From: JBCAWW01 sp039024315
GTDB taxonomy: Bacteria; Bacteroidota; Bacteroidia; J057
Assembly (NCBI GenBank): GCA_039024315.1
Contig: JBCCQN010000007.1
Location: 30,954 to 94,953 of the forward strand
Length of the DNA: 64,000 bases
Direction: 5' to 3'
Below the pieces are notes generated by a model, which saw nothing but the letters and a program-made list of their open reading frames with translations, was not told where the DNA came from and made no database searches. Positions 20,101 through 28,385 of the stretch are shown piece after piece; position 1 is the first letter of the stretch, and each line of letters begins with the position of its first letter. Position numbers and translations under genes: made by a program.

Positions 20101-20137
20101 AAGGAAATTCAAAGGTATGATTCCTTTGATCATTCAT
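17117..20137 (-). CDS. membrane protein with PKD and vWA-like domains (conflict-system partner)
   Basis: 1006 aa. The N-terminal ~90 residues resemble the helical part of CoxE/vWA partners of MoxR ATPases (RSREEQILFKSIFQEVYRKF). A first TM lies at ~177-197, a PKD fold at ~298-335 (WDFGDGSS) and a second TM at ~379-397. A vWA-like domain starts near residue 483; its MIDAS-like motif D-E-S-S-Q at 489-493 departs from DxSxS. It is followed by a LLTPVPFSDWGLRED segment typical of vWA-like conflict proteins. A third TM is near 829-850 and the end is helical, TPR-like. The start overlaps the 3' end of the MoxR gene by 8 bp. It likely receives remodelling by the ATPase and sits in the inner membrane with PKD exposed outside; the role is inferred. 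Confidence 0.7.
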   Translation of the reverse strand: MNDQRNHTFEFPLGLVLAKWENLVRKIDPATHIFIQKIVRDYARDLLLKNEVDGLRQLITPAIVRSREEQILFKSIFQEVYRKFSFEDEAETLELLGETELPAFTLKEHLILFFIQTRKFFYWLFFPIRRLIRKYIFKRSTSEEQAPENPIRKKVRNHEERQRNILKSNNKTWKKIRPVIYLFIFLTLGFAFVWPLVNQNNDSKRYRKDHPRGPHSPRVHDGDVMELPFRPDVRPKPIRLPEPRLTVRRDKLTYQRFQRNIHPNYTYISGFNAVDTNNYIVFTPRLRYPLQEGFTPNDFKVNWDFGDGSSADNLFPEKKFRQAGLYPVEYSYELSGTRTPIYSEEGEVLFFIPAKNFNISDFVSLGTKYITKQQNQVKLRIFLIAFFTILLAEGGINFLKNQFLNFTFKLEFNSGKNGPYSLPFQRHTGLSGNESKLSELAQRLKYRTHLASKKLNLPKTIQQTIQTGGLPKLVYTSNTKQVEYVFLIDESSQYDIQTAVFSELVQYLEKEDVPLVKYTFRNYPNRCYNEYFSDGIEFKKITQSYLHAKLMIFSKGTFFLDPFTKEINPRIKEIFEAWDEITLLTPVPFSDWGLREDCLKKYFKLLPADISSQLQMTNLESSQQFFEQNHSGSVSRFDSFDFEKSGDVLQYLGPNLYDWLSASMAYPEPRWEILLSIGLQMDNAEERHKENFIQYGNFGLSASKSQLVTFNNLLKIARIPWIEQGFFPDNIRYDALENLDPELETLARSTILDLLADIHLDENAFASKEKTLQTTVQKALLKPEDELFQRKLRYLWLNDMLDPYLSEKFRRNFFWKAQLKRIEDNFQLKASILVVSCFAIISFFAVRYSNSTALNTLTRHASPIPVSESVIENYQEHFDPFPDFIKHYKAKDYTQALSYSFSVDSIPNNKALLEATYLLNAQLLNKDIDVAKQTLNTILPYVVDSTIAVNDDLRDLYRWHDALITLALKGKVEALEKLERFPEHNGFLFREKAQVLTRDLEKPWYR

Positions 20138-21116
20138 ATTTTGACAAAAATTTCCTTTTAATAAGCTCCATATCTTCTCGACTTTTTACTATCGCTGAAT
20201 AACTAATCTCCAGTAGTTGTTTCTCCCTATCTGATAGTAAATCAAAATCTAGATCTACATTTTTGTTCAGAAAGGAGGATAACTCCAATATTTTTATCCA
20301 AGTAACTAATTCTGCTGTGGCAGGTTTTTTTTGCTGAACTGCTTTTCTTATTTCCAAAAAGTGCTTGATTAGTATTTTCAACTTGTGTGGAGATAATACG
20401 CCCATCTTAAGTTTCATGATTTCTAGCAGTTCCTTAGGTCCGGGGAAATTTATATTATAGAAAATACACCTACGCAAAAAGGGATCCGGTAGATTCTTTT
20501 CCGAGTTACTTGTCATAATTACGAGAACCTTCCCTTTTACATGTTTCTTTATTCTAAAGTTGTCTGCCTCCTTAATGAAGAACTCATTTTTATCAATTTC
20601 ATTCAGAATATCGTTGGGGAAATCTCTTGGGGCTTTATCAATTTCATCTATTAATACTACAGAATTCGTATGCTCAGTAGGCTTAAACAATTCTTGGTAG
20701 TTTGCATATCCATTATTAGTCAGGGCAATTGCTTTTCCTAAAGCTTGGAGACTAATAAATTGAAATTTCGGTTTTTCCGAATCTCCACTTTGTCTTTGAA
20801 TATTGGCTTGTTGAAAATGAGCTAACGCATCATAGTGGTAAAACAGTTCTTGAGCTGTAGAAGTGGTCTTTGTAAAAAAGACCAATGGTTTTGGCAAAAA
20901 GGTCTTATCCATTTGATTTAACTCATAGGCGATTTTATGAGCAAGTTGGGTTTTGCCGGTACCAGGCTCACCTGTTATCAATAAGGGCTTACCACTCGCA
21001 ATTGCAATATTCACCGCTCCAATTAAATCTTCGTTAAGCAAATAACTTTGAGGAGCGTCATCTTCCTGAATACCAGAAAGCGTTAAATTCGAGTTGATTG
21101 TACTTAATAAATCCAT
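20130..21116 (-). CDS. MoxR-type AAA+ ATPase
   Basis: 328 aa, the usual size for MoxR ATPases. The Walker A is GEPGTGKT at residues 49-56, the Walker B LIDEID at about 155-160, and a sensor 1 region MTSNSEKN is followed by arginine-finger-like RRC. MoxR ATPases remodel partner proteins that carry vWA domains. Here the partner is the downstream gene, which overlaps by 8 bp, while the upstream CHAT gene ends 15 bp before. The three therefore form one operon read leftward. Confidence 0.88.
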   Translation of the reverse strand: MDLLSTINSNLTLSGIQEDDAPQSYLLNEDLIGAVNIAIASGKPLLITGEPGTGKTQLAHKIAYELNQMDKTFLPKPLVFFTKTTSTAQELFYHYDALAHFQQANIQRQSGDSEKPKFQFISLQALGKAIALTNNGYANYQELFKPTEHTNSVVLIDEIDKAPRDFPNDILNEIDKNEFFIKEADNFRIKKHVKGKVLVIMTSNSEKNLPDPFLRRCIFYNINFPGPKELLEIMKLKMGVLSPHKLKILIKHFLEIRKAVQQKKPATAELVTWIKILELSSFLNKNVDLDFDLLSDREKQLLEISYSAIVKSREDMELIKRKFLSKYE

Positions 21117-21131
21117 ATTCAGGCGTTTACC

Positions 21132-22661
21132 TTAAGCAGTGAATATCTTTTTACCTTTAAGATTATATGTTTCAATAATAGAAGCTAGAACTTCCTCAAC
21201 TTCTTCCATATCAAAGCTGTTGGCTTTGACATCGAAATATTGTTGTAAGAGCAAATCTTTCTGTTTTTGCTTTTGGGCAATTTCTGTTTCCTCAAACCAA
21301 ATTTTCAGATCCCTCGTTTTTATTGGTTTCAGTTCTGGTAACATCTCGCATCCAGATACTTTTTGCATAGACTTTTTGACTTTTGCTGTCAGTGAACCTA
21401 AAAAGGGCTTATTGATCCAAGTACACTTTTCTTCATAAAGGACTTGCAGAAACAAATAAATATTGGGAGCATTTGGTGGCAGGTTTTGATGTACAAAAAA
21501 ATTATCAAACAACCACTTCATTAAAGAAGGAAAGAATTTACGCCATCTTGAGGAATGGAAACGAAACTTAATGATTACTTCCTTTTTTTCTTGACGGATT
21601 AGCCCCTCAATGAGGGTTTGAATATTTAAATCTTTATGAGACAAAGAATCTGTTGGTATTCTGAATTCTCGAAAAATTTTGTCAAGAACCGATGTCTTGT
21701 ATTCTTCTAGCTTATATTTAGGCTCAAGAATGATAGATATGGTATCGAAATCTTGAGGAGGCTTTTGTCCGATTAATTTGAGTAATCTAAATCGTTCTAC
21801 TAAGCCTTCATGAGACTGACGAGACTCCCCATGGATCAAGACGAATTTGAATTTTGAATCTTTATTCTGAAATAAAAATCGTCCAAATTTTGCATCCTGC
21901 TCCGTTCTATCGCAAGTATATTGTTTAGTTAGACATATTTGATTCTCTTTCGATCCTAGGGTTTCTACTGGAAGTTTCCATTTTAAAATCTCTTCCTTAT
22001 GATCACTGTGTATATACAGACGGTAAGGAAGAATCTCTTTCAATTGATCTTCTTTGAAATAAAGGGATCTATATTCGCAGATTCCGCCATTTTCTACTGT
22101 ATAAGAAAATTTTGACGTAATAAAATCTAGAGCTGCTTGATAGGCATATTGAACATTCTTTCCATTGAACAGATGATGGTAGAATCTCATTGAAAATAAC
22201 GCAGCCATTCCATCATTAATTTTCGTATTAGTGGCAATGACCGCTTTAACCCCTGCATCCAAGAGTATTTTTGCCTGCTTATAGGTTGCGCAACCATTCA
22301 AAAATACAAACTTCAGCTGCGTTTGCTTTCCTAAAAGAGGAGCTATACCCGAAATATCAATCCTCTCACTTTTCCCTCGGACAATTTGGTCAGATAATGC
22401 CAGGAATTGTTGATTTGCATGTCCCCCATAGTGAAATAAGAGGAGATCTTTCTCTTCTATCCAGCTTTCTAAGCTATCCAGTAAATCATTTAATCGAGTT
22501 TGATCATACCGAACTACATCACAGATGTTACGGGAATCCAACAGATTGAATTTCTTGTAAATAAAGTCAGACTCGTCTTGTAGACTATTTAAATAATTCT
22601 TTGGGATATCATGCGGATTCGCAAAAGAAAGAAATACAAACGGTTCCTTTGAACTTTCCAA
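21132..22661 (-). CDS. CHAT-domain protease with iSTAND-like module
   Basis: 509 aa. Residues ~1-185 form a CHAT (caspase-like) peptidase: the catalytic His is in FHYGGHA (His81), the catalytic Cys in LNGCATY (Cys124), and the AVIATNTKINDGMAALFS segment with its FY..L helix is characteristic. From ~248 on (CDRTEQDAKF, then FVLIHGESRQSHEGLVERF) it resembles the inactive-STAND module found beside proteases in NTP-dependent conflict systems. The C-terminal ~150 residues are helical. It is the first gene of the operon with MoxR and the vWA-PKD protein. The likely role is a death or processing protease released on sensing; the targets are unknown. Confidence 0.82.
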   Translation of the reverse strand: MESSKEPFVFLSFANPHDIPKNYLNSLQDESDFIYKKFNLLDSRNICDVVRYDQTRLNDLLDSLESWIEEKDLLLFHYGGHANQQFLALSDQIVRGKSERIDISGIAPLLGKQTQLKFVFLNGCATYKQAKILLDAGVKAVIATNTKINDGMAALFSMRFYHHLFNGKNVQYAYQAALDFITSKFSYTVENGGICEYRSLYFKEDQLKEILPYRLYIHSDHKEEILKWKLPVETLGSKENQICLTKQYTCDRTEQDAKFGRFLFQNKDSKFKFVLIHGESRQSHEGLVERFRLLKLIGQKPPQDFDTISIILEPKYKLEEYKTSVLDKIFREFRIPTDSLSHKDLNIQTLIEGLIRQEKKEVIIKFRFHSSRWRKFFPSLMKWLFDNFFVHQNLPPNAPNIYLFLQVLYEEKCTWINKPFLGSLTAKVKKSMQKVSGCEMLPELKPIKTRDLKIWFEETEIAQKQKQKDLLLQQYFDVKANSFDMEEVEEVLASIIETYNLKGKKIFTA

Positions 22662-23198
22662 ATTTCAGCTTTTATAAACTTTAAATCAAAATGCTGAAAA
22701 AATGTCAAAATATCAAAATTTGAACAGGCCAGTAATTTTCATTTGTCTGATCCATATCCACAATCTAAGCTAATGACTCATTTCTTAAGTGATAGAGCTC
22801 ATGTCTATCCCCCTTAACTCGTCCACCTTGTTTAGCCAAGCTGAACCACCAAAATAGTTGATATTCTATAATAAGACTGAGTCCGATGAGTTTGTGAGAC
22901 TTATAGTATCAGTTGCGTTTCTTAAGTCAGTCAAATGACTGCCTTTGCTTTGCTCGTCCTAACCACCGCCATTGTATACCTATCATTCCGAACTCTTCCA
23001 ACTTGAGAGTTTTGGGTTCGAGTTTCTGTCCCCATACACTGTCCTCCTCTAAACCTCTACGACTAAAAGAAATTAGGATTATACGGGATCTTGAGATTCC
23101 GCAAAAATAAATATTCTATATCTCACTTTGTTTATACGAGATGACTGACTGCTTGAACTTTAACCACCTCGAATTCGAGGTAAATAATCCCTACTCCC
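22662..23198. other. non-coding gap between conflict operon and plasmid backbone
   Basis: About 540 bp without a convincing gene. The part next to 22662 is AT-rich and probably carries the promoter of the CHAT operon. A 65-codon plus-strand ORF at 22913-23110 has no protein-like features. Base composition changes sharply across this gap, from AT-rich on the left to GC-rich on the right, so it is likely a module junction. Confidence 0.5.
23166..23181. repeat. perfect 16-bp palindrome
   Basis: ACCTCGAATTCGAGGT, 18 bp beyond the stop of the KilA-N gene. It may form a hairpin at the end of that transcript, but there is no T run, so it could also be a protein-binding site. Confidence 0.45.
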
Positions 23199-24029
23199 CT
23201 ACTCCAACTTCTTCATCCCCGCCTGCATTGCAAGACGCTCATATTGCGAGATCGCTGTTTTGCAAAGCAACTGAAAACGCTTCTCTTTGCTAGCGCCGGC
23301 TTCGATCATCACACTATTGAGGCTTTCGAGATTAGCGAGGACGTTGAGCTGCATTACGTCCGCGTGGTCGCGCAGGTTTCCTTTCTTGGCTAAGGTAGGA
23401 TTGGCCTCACGCCATTCTTTGGCGGTCATCCCAAATACGGCCAGATTGAGTAGGTCGGCCTCGTTGGCGTAGACGGCTACTTCATTAAAGCGTTGAGCTT
23501 GCTCTTTCAGACGGGGGATCAGATGATCGCGAATCGCATCGGTATGAATCCGGTAGTTGACCTTGCTCAAAAAACGGGAGTAATCCCAACCCGAATTAAT
23601 ACGGATGGCTTCTTCCTCTTTTAGCCGTTGAAATTCCTTAATCAAAAGTACTTTAAACATTGGACTAATCGCCATAGCAAATTCAAACGCTATATCACTA
23701 TGGGCAAATGTTCCTCCATATCGCCCTGTTTTAGCCCTGATTCCGATGGCTCCGGTCTGTGAGCTCCACTTTTTCACAGACATCGTGAAGTTCATATCTC
23801 CAGCATATCTCATAATTCCCTCAAAATTGAGGGAATTAAAATCTTTGTTATGAACCTGCTCCCATGCTCCTAAAAAACCAAGTGTAGAACGGGTCCTGAG
23901 CCAATTTTCGATCACTTTTGTACCTTCCTCCAGATTCGCAACCATATCGGTCAGCGAAATGTAGTTCTGGTCATCTACCTGATTTATGGTGATCTCCTTC
24001 CCATCTACTTCTATTGTCTGCTTTGCCAT
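23199..24029 (-). CDS. KilA-N domain protein
   Basis: 276 aa. Residues ~1-125 carry the KilA-N signature (YISLTDMV, VIENWLRTRSTLGFLGAWE, GIRAKTGRYGGTFAHSDIAFEFAMAISP written here in pieces: WLRTRST, GRYGGTFAH, FEFAMAISP). The C-terminal half (LLNLAVFGMTAKEWR, NVLANLESLNSVMIE) is the usual partner region in Bacteroidota KilA-N proteins. KilA-N is a small DNA-binding fold common on phages and plasmids. It is GC-rich like the plasmid backbone and may regulate or protect the element; its target is unknown. Confidence 0.85.
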   Translation of the reverse strand: MAKQTIEVDGKEITINQVDDQNYISLTDMVANLEEGTKVIENWLRTRSTLGFLGAWEQVHNKDFNSLNFEGIMRYAGDMNFTMSVKKWSSQTGAIGIRAKTGRYGGTFAHSDIAFEFAMAISPMFKVLLIKEFQRLKEEEAIRINSGWDYSRFLSKVNYRIHTDAIRDHLIPRLKEQAQRFNEVAVYANEADLLNLAVFGMTAKEWREANPTLAKKGNLRDHADVMQLNVLANLESLNSVMIEAGASKEKRFQLLCKTAISQYERLAMQAGMKKLE

Positions 24030-24064
24030 GGCACGAATATAGCAAAAAGGGGCGGTCCCCCACC

Positions 24065-25636
24065 CTACTGGATGAGGGACCCAACCGCATGCGGATCACT
24101 ATCAATTTCTTTGAGATGCGTACGGACCGTCCGCGGCGAAAGGCCCGTCAGGCGCGCGATATTGGCGGCACTGGCCTTTTCGTGGGGCGTTTGCAAGAGT
24201 TGCTGACGGGTCTGGATGATCCGCTGGCGGTTACGGGCTTTGACCGCCTCCCGCGCCTGCAGCATCGGTTGATACGTACTACTGAAGCTATGTTGGTTGG
24301 CCCCGCCTTTGCCTTTTCTTTTGGGAGGGCCGCTTCGCGGAACGCTTGTATCGTTCGCAGCGCGATAATCAGGAGCGGCATCATCCGTACTCAGGGGCTG
24401 ACGATTTTCGATTTCACTCAGGCGACGCTCGATCTCGGCGAGTTGAGAAGAGGCCGTATCTTCAGACTGCGCTTGCTTGAAGCCAATTGGTTGACTCTCG
24501 TTCTGCGAAGCAAAGACCGAAGTCCAGTCCTCCTTGCCCCAGCGAAATCCTCTCCCGGGCGACCAGCGGCTCTTCCCGCCAAAGCCCAGACTTTGCAAGC
24601 TGTGCTGCCACCACATCCGCTGGGTGATGCGCAATCGACCATGCTCGAGGTAGGCCCCCGCTTGAGACTTTTCCAGCACTTCCTCCTGCTCCTCCCGAAA
24701 ATACGGCAAGGCAATCAGCGCCAGAAAAAAGCACACCAAGAAGGTCGCGTGATAGATATAGCGCTGGATCATCATGCCGGCCTCCCCAATAGAAGATTCC
24801 TGCTTTTGGACGTGGCTGTTGAAGGTCTTCACCCGCCCCACTTCCGCCATGAGGGCCGAGTTAGCATTTGCCTTGAGTAAAGCAATCTCCGCTTCGATCC
24901 CATCGATCTTGGAGCGGTAGCGATTGAGATTGTCTCGCGAGCCCTGATAGTCATGCGGCACCTTTACAATTTGCTTGCATGCCTTGCCACCTTTGGCGCA
25001 GATCATACTCTGTCGCCGCTTGGGCTGCGCTTCATCCACCAGATGTGCCCGACAATGATGCTGATTGCACCAGGACATCTTGGCAAAAATGCCATAGAGT
25101 TCAACTTCCTTGTCGAGGATAGCCTGCGCATCCACCGCCGAGATATGCGAAGGCACATCTAGGGTCTTCTCGGAGATCATCTGCTGAGCGGCTTGGGTTC
25201 CGACGCGCATCCGATCCTGATCGGCGGGGATCACCATCAGCGAAACCACCGACATGATGATCAGACTGGCATAGTCGGGAAACATCCCCCGCACAAACTG
25301 GGCGAGATTGATCGCTACTACTCCCACAAAACCACTGATGATCATCGCTGCCAACAAAGCCGAAAGCACCCCTCCGCTCAGTCCGACATCCAGCATCAGA
25401 TTTTCGAAGATGATTGCCCGATAGCCGAGCGCACTTACGATCACATTGAGACCCAGGAATACCCAGAGCGCTAAGGCCAACAATCCAGTGGCACTGACCT
25501 TACGGCCCATCGCTTCGGAGCGAGTTTTGGCCGGAAACATACAGCTCAGCAAAAAGCGAATGTCCGAGACCAGAGCCGTCCGCAAAAACTGTCGCCAGCT
25601 CCGCACCAACCAGTTGCGAGTTTTGGGCTTATTCAT
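24065..25636 (-). CDS. multi-pass membrane protein with coiled coil and C-terminal HTH
   Basis: 523 aa. Three or four hydrophobic segments lie in the first ~150 residues (LLALALWVFLGLNVIV, LSALLAAMIISGFVGVVAI, SLIIMSVVSLMVI), then a soluble region with a few cysteines and a coiled coil, and another TM around 290-310 (FLVCFFLALIALPYF). The last ~50 residues form a helix-turn-helix (AANIARLTGLSPRTVRTHL). No named family is recognised; the layout recalls DUF4407-like membrane proteins, but the HTH end is unusual. It overlaps the small membrane gene upstream by 8 bp. It could be a membrane-tethered DNA-binding protein of plasmid maintenance. Confidence 0.7.
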   Translation of the reverse strand: MNKPKTRNWLVRSWRQFLRTALVSDIRFLLSCMFPAKTRSEAMGRKVSATGLLALALWVFLGLNVIVSALGYRAIIFENLMLDVGLSGGVLSALLAAMIISGFVGVVAINLAQFVRGMFPDYASLIIMSVVSLMVIPADQDRMRVGTQAAQQMISEKTLDVPSHISAVDAQAILDKEVELYGIFAKMSWCNQHHCRAHLVDEAQPKRRQSMICAKGGKACKQIVKVPHDYQGSRDNLNRYRSKIDGIEAEIALLKANANSALMAEVGRVKTFNSHVQKQESSIGEAGMMIQRYIYHATFLVCFFLALIALPYFREEQEEVLEKSQAGAYLEHGRLRITQRMWWQHSLQSLGFGGKSRWSPGRGFRWGKEDWTSVFASQNESQPIGFKQAQSEDTASSQLAEIERRLSEIENRQPLSTDDAAPDYRAANDTSVPRSGPPKRKGKGGANQHSFSSTYQPMLQAREAVKARNRQRIIQTRQQLLQTPHEKASAANIARLTGLSPRTVRTHLKEIDSDPHAVGSLIQ

Positions 25637-25823
25637 TTTGGCACCCTCCTTCCTGAGCAGGCAGCATGACAGGAGCCGGCATGAAATAAGACCAGTACAA
25701 AGGTTGGAAGAGTAGCAGGGCCAGGGCGATCAGCAGGATGACGAGCCAATGCCGCGGACTTTCGGGAAAACGACCACCCGGCGCAGCCGCGATCGCTTCC
25801 GCAATTTTGCGTAAATTGAGCAT
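25629..25823 (-). CDS. small single-TM membrane protein, 64 aa
   Basis: One strong hydrophobic segment (HWLVILLIALALLLFQPLYW) follows a short amphipathic N-terminus. The ATG start and the 8-bp overlap with the 523-aa membrane protein gene argue for translational coupling and a real gene. It probably forms a complex with the product of the downstream gene. No family is recognised. Confidence 0.6.
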   Translation of the reverse strand: MLNLRKIAEAIAAAPGGRFPESPRHWLVILLIALALLLFQPLYWSYFMPAPVMLPAQEGGCQNE

Positions 25824-25890
25824 AACAATACATTTTGTAAGCCCTGGGGAGACGTTGCCGCGTCTTTGAACCAGGGTTTTGTTGTAGAAA

Positions 25891-25960
25891 GTAGGTATAA
25901 AGAGCGTATTCAGTTGCTAAACTGATAAACAAAAATAACATTATACCTACAAAATACAAA
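25891..25960 (-). promoter_or_regulatory. minus-strand promoter bracketed by a 9-bp inverted repeat
   Basis: Read on the minus strand there is a Bacteroidetes-type -7 box TATTTTTG (25937-25930) and, 19 bp upstream, a TTTG -33 element (25960-25957). A perfect inverted repeat has one arm TATACCTAC (25942-25950) in the spacer between the boxes and the other arm GTAGGTATA (25891-25899) just downstream. This is what an operator pair for a repressor would look like. The promoter would drive the two membrane-protein genes and perhaps kilA-N. Confidence 0.5.
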
Positions 25961-26013
25961 CGTTCTAGCCCAATGAATTGAAAAAGAGGCCTTAGAACCG
26001 TAATCTTGTATAG

Positions 26014-26199
26014 ATGCCCGAAGAGGAATTTTATACCGTCGAAGAAGTCGCCCGCAAGCTAGGCCTCACTGAACGCACCGTTCAGGAGAAGGCTCGTAAG
26101 GGCGAAATTCCTGCCTATAAGCAGTTTGGGCGCTACTACTTTTTGCACTCTGAGATTGTCGCTTTGATCCGCCAGGGAGAGCGGAAAGACAAGAAGTAA
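26014..26199 (+). CDS. excisionase/MerR-like HTH protein, 61 aa
   Basis: The product is a complete HTH_17-type winged-helix DNA-binding domain (YTVEEVARKLGLTERTVQE, then ARKGEIPAYKQFGRYYF). Such small proteins act as excisionases or as plasmid regulators. It is divergent from the two-gene membrane operon, with the putative operator between them, and ends 3 bp from the convergent primase gene. It is a good candidate for the repressor of that intergenic region. Confidence 0.8.
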   Translation: MPEEEFYTVEEVARKLGLTERTVQEKARKGEIPAYKQFGRYYFLHSEIVALIRQGERKDKK

Positions 26200-26202
26200 T
26201 CC

Positions 26203-28299
26203 CTAAGGCGCATACAACTGCACCCCAGACTCCGTCTTGACCCAAAGCGGTCCATCAATCCGAAGGACATAAACCACTCCATCAGGCAATGCCCGCGGAC
26301 ATTTGCGTTGGCCCTGCAGACTCACTACCGCAAAGTCCACCCCCGGTCGTTGGATCAGGCGCAAGCGTTCCGCGATGAAGCGGTCTCCTCTGCGCTTTTC
26401 CCACTCCTGCAAAGTCGAAGGCTTGAGTTTGGGATTAAGCAGCTGACCTTGGCGGGCTCGCTCTCCCGACCGCAGATAACATCGATCCGCCAGCCAATAA
26501 TAGACGGATTTCGCCGCTCGAATGCCCGGAATTCGCGCCAAAATCGGCCCCAGCAAAGCAGGATCCTGTCCAATCAAAAGGGCGAATAGTTCCTTCGTAC
26601 GACGCTGAGGACGCCAATCAGGCCGCTTCTCCCCTACCCGATCGACAAAAGCCTGCCAAGCGAGGGCAATGTCCGCGAGCTGATCGTGGGTGCTGTCAGA
26701 TACGAGAAATTGGGGGTCCAGGGGATTCGGAACATCCTGAGAAACTGCCTCCTTCTCTTCCCGCTTCGCGGTTTTATTTTCAAGAGAAGGCGCTTCACTG
26801 GCTGCTTCCTCTGGAAGTACAATTTCACCTACCATTTCCTCCTTATTCCCTTTTGCTTCCTTATCACTCAATTTTGGTAAGGGAGTCTCTTCCGGCTCTT
26901 CTGTCGGATGGTAAAGCGCACGTAGCTCCCAATAGGTTTCGGTAAGAGCGTAAAAGAGCGGTGCTTTGCGGCCCTGGCGTGCGCGACCAATTCGAACCAT
27001 CAGGAAGCCTGCTTCCCGCAAGATGATGAGATTGCGACTGACCGTCTGCTGCGAACAATTGAGCGGTTCCGCAATTGCTGCTTGATCGAGTCGCACATAC
27101 TGCCCCTCCCGATGGGAATTGTCCTCATATCGCTGGTATTGCTCGATGGCCAGCAGCAACCGCGACTGCAGATTGCGTGCATTGTGATATTTGCCGGGTA
27201 GATAGGCCGCAATCTCCTGGGCTTTGTAGCTCTGATATACGCGCATCCGCGCCGGCAACTCCAAGCCTGCTTCCAACGCCCAATGAATCAGACTCCCCAG
27301 CCCTGCCTGCGATGCAGCCTCTCCCCTACTCTCCCAACTTCGTTGAACGCCCGCAAAAGTCTGGTGCGCTTCTTCCGCATCATAGATCTCGCCATCAGCC
27401 TGGCTAAACAAATGAAAATATGCTTCGGCATCAGCGAGGGGCAATTCGTTGAGCAAGAGATAGCCCAATTTGATCCAACGCTCGTACTCGCTTGTCAGTC
27501 CGATTTCCTGGGCCTTGAGCTGCTCCAGGATAGAGTCGAGCAGCAGGGTCGTCTCATTACGCTCATGCGGGAGGTACGAGGATTTGGGGGTGGCAGGCTT
27601 TGCATTCGCTAGTACCGAGGCCGGCACTTCCCATTGCTGGGGCTCGAGACAGAGATATAGCTCCGGATCATGACTCAGATAGAGCACCTGGGCCAGCTTA
27701 CGACTGGCGCGATCGATTTTGCATTGATGGCGAGCTTCCAATTGCGCCGCCCAATGATCCCAGACCAGACTATGCTGTTCAGCCGTAGCGGTAGTCCAGA
27801 TCAGCAGACTGAGGCCCTGGCCTCCGGCCGAACGCCAAATCGCGAGCAGGGCGGCTTCCTCTTGCAGTTGGCTCTTGAGAACTGCCATGTCTACAACAGG
27901 ATTGTCCTTCTGATCAATGTCAAAGCAGAGCAATTGACTGTAGGCTTCCAGGCTCTCTTGCGAGCGTTCGGCGAAGCCGCCCCCCGGACTAAAAAAGGGC
28001 AGCTTCTGCTTCGCCGCTTTGTAAATAGGAGAGCCATAAGACTGAGCACGCACCGCCGCACAAAGCGAGGCGGTTTCTCCAATCTGGATGGCATGCAGGA
28101 TTTCGCCCAGGGAGCGACGAGCAGTCGGTAGCTGACGACGCCGGATTTGACCGGGAGCCCAATAGGAAAGAAAAATGTGGGATAGCGGGGAGCCATGCGC
28201 TCGGACCCGCCCTTGAGTAGCAAGGTAGGTATGCACGATTCTTAGAGATTGTGCGCTTGATGCAGTCCCATACGATCGCTGGTAGACGATCAGAACCAC
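26203..28299 (-). CDS. VirE_N/BT4734-type primase-like replication protein
   Basis: 698 aa with a GTG start. Residues ~95-235 match the BT4734/VirE_N domain, related to archaeo-eukaryotic primases: KQKLPFFSPGG followed by CFDID at 125-129, a likely metal-binding D-x-D. A PriCT-like helical region (YERWIKLGYLLLNELP) lies around 265-345. A winged HTH (AAIAEPLNCSQQTVSRNLIILREAG) follows near 410-450. The last ~200 residues include a charged linker and a small globular end. Such proteins occur on Bacteroidota plasmids and mobile elements and probably prime plasmid DNA synthesis. An isolated iteron copy lies upstream at 28582-28597. Confidence 0.75.
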   Translation of the reverse strand: MVLIVYQRSYGTASSAQSLRIVHTYLATQGRVRAHGSPLSHIFLSYWAPGQIRRRQLPTARRSLGEILHAIQIGETASLCAAVRAQSYGSPIYKAAKQKLPFFSPGGGFAERSQESLEAYSQLLCFDIDQKDNPVVDMAVLKSQLQEEAALLAIWRSAGGQGLSLLIWTTATAEQHSLVWDHWAAQLEARHQCKIDRASRKLAQVLYLSHDPELYLCLEPQQWEVPASVLANAKPATPKSSYLPHERNETTLLLDSILEQLKAQEIGLTSEYERWIKLGYLLLNELPLADAEAYFHLFSQADGEIYDAEEAHQTFAGVQRSWESRGEAASQAGLGSLIHWALEAGLELPARMRVYQSYKAQEIAAYLPGKYHNARNLQSRLLLAIEQYQRYEDNSHREGQYVRLDQAAIAEPLNCSQQTVSRNLIILREAGFLMVRIGRARQGRKAPLFYALTETYWELRALYHPTEEPEETPLPKLSDKEAKGNKEEMVGEIVLPEEAASEAPSLENKTAKREEKEAVSQDVPNPLDPQFLVSDSTHDQLADIALAWQAFVDRVGEKRPDWRPQRRTKELFALLIGQDPALLGPILARIPGIRAAKSVYYWLADRCYLRSGERARQGQLLNPKLKPSTLQEWEKRRGDRFIAERLRLIQRPGVDFAVVSLQGQRKCPRALPDGVVYVLRIDGPLWVKTESGVQLYAP

Positions 28300-28385
28300 C
28301 TCTTACGCGGTACAGTCCGACTGGTAGATCAGACAAATCAAAGGTACAGCTTTTGCCAAAAGATGCAAATCTACCTTCCTAAAAG

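Noticed and set aside
23005..23040. GGTTCGAG-like T-arm suggesting a tRNA or tRNA fragment
   Set aside because: The flanking bases do not form a 5-bp T stem, and no acceptor or anticodon arm can be drawn.
22913..23110. 65-codon plus-strand ORF
   Set aside because: Low-complexity composition, no domain and no neighbouring gene context; likely chance.
24014..24880. 288-codon plus-strand ORF
   Set aside because: Lies antisense to the clearly coding 523-aa membrane protein with HTH; a shadow frame in GC-rich DNA.
26014..26199. Excisionase-like gene as evidence for an integrase module
   Set aside because: No integrase gene or attachment repeats were found nearby; a plasmid regulator is as likely.
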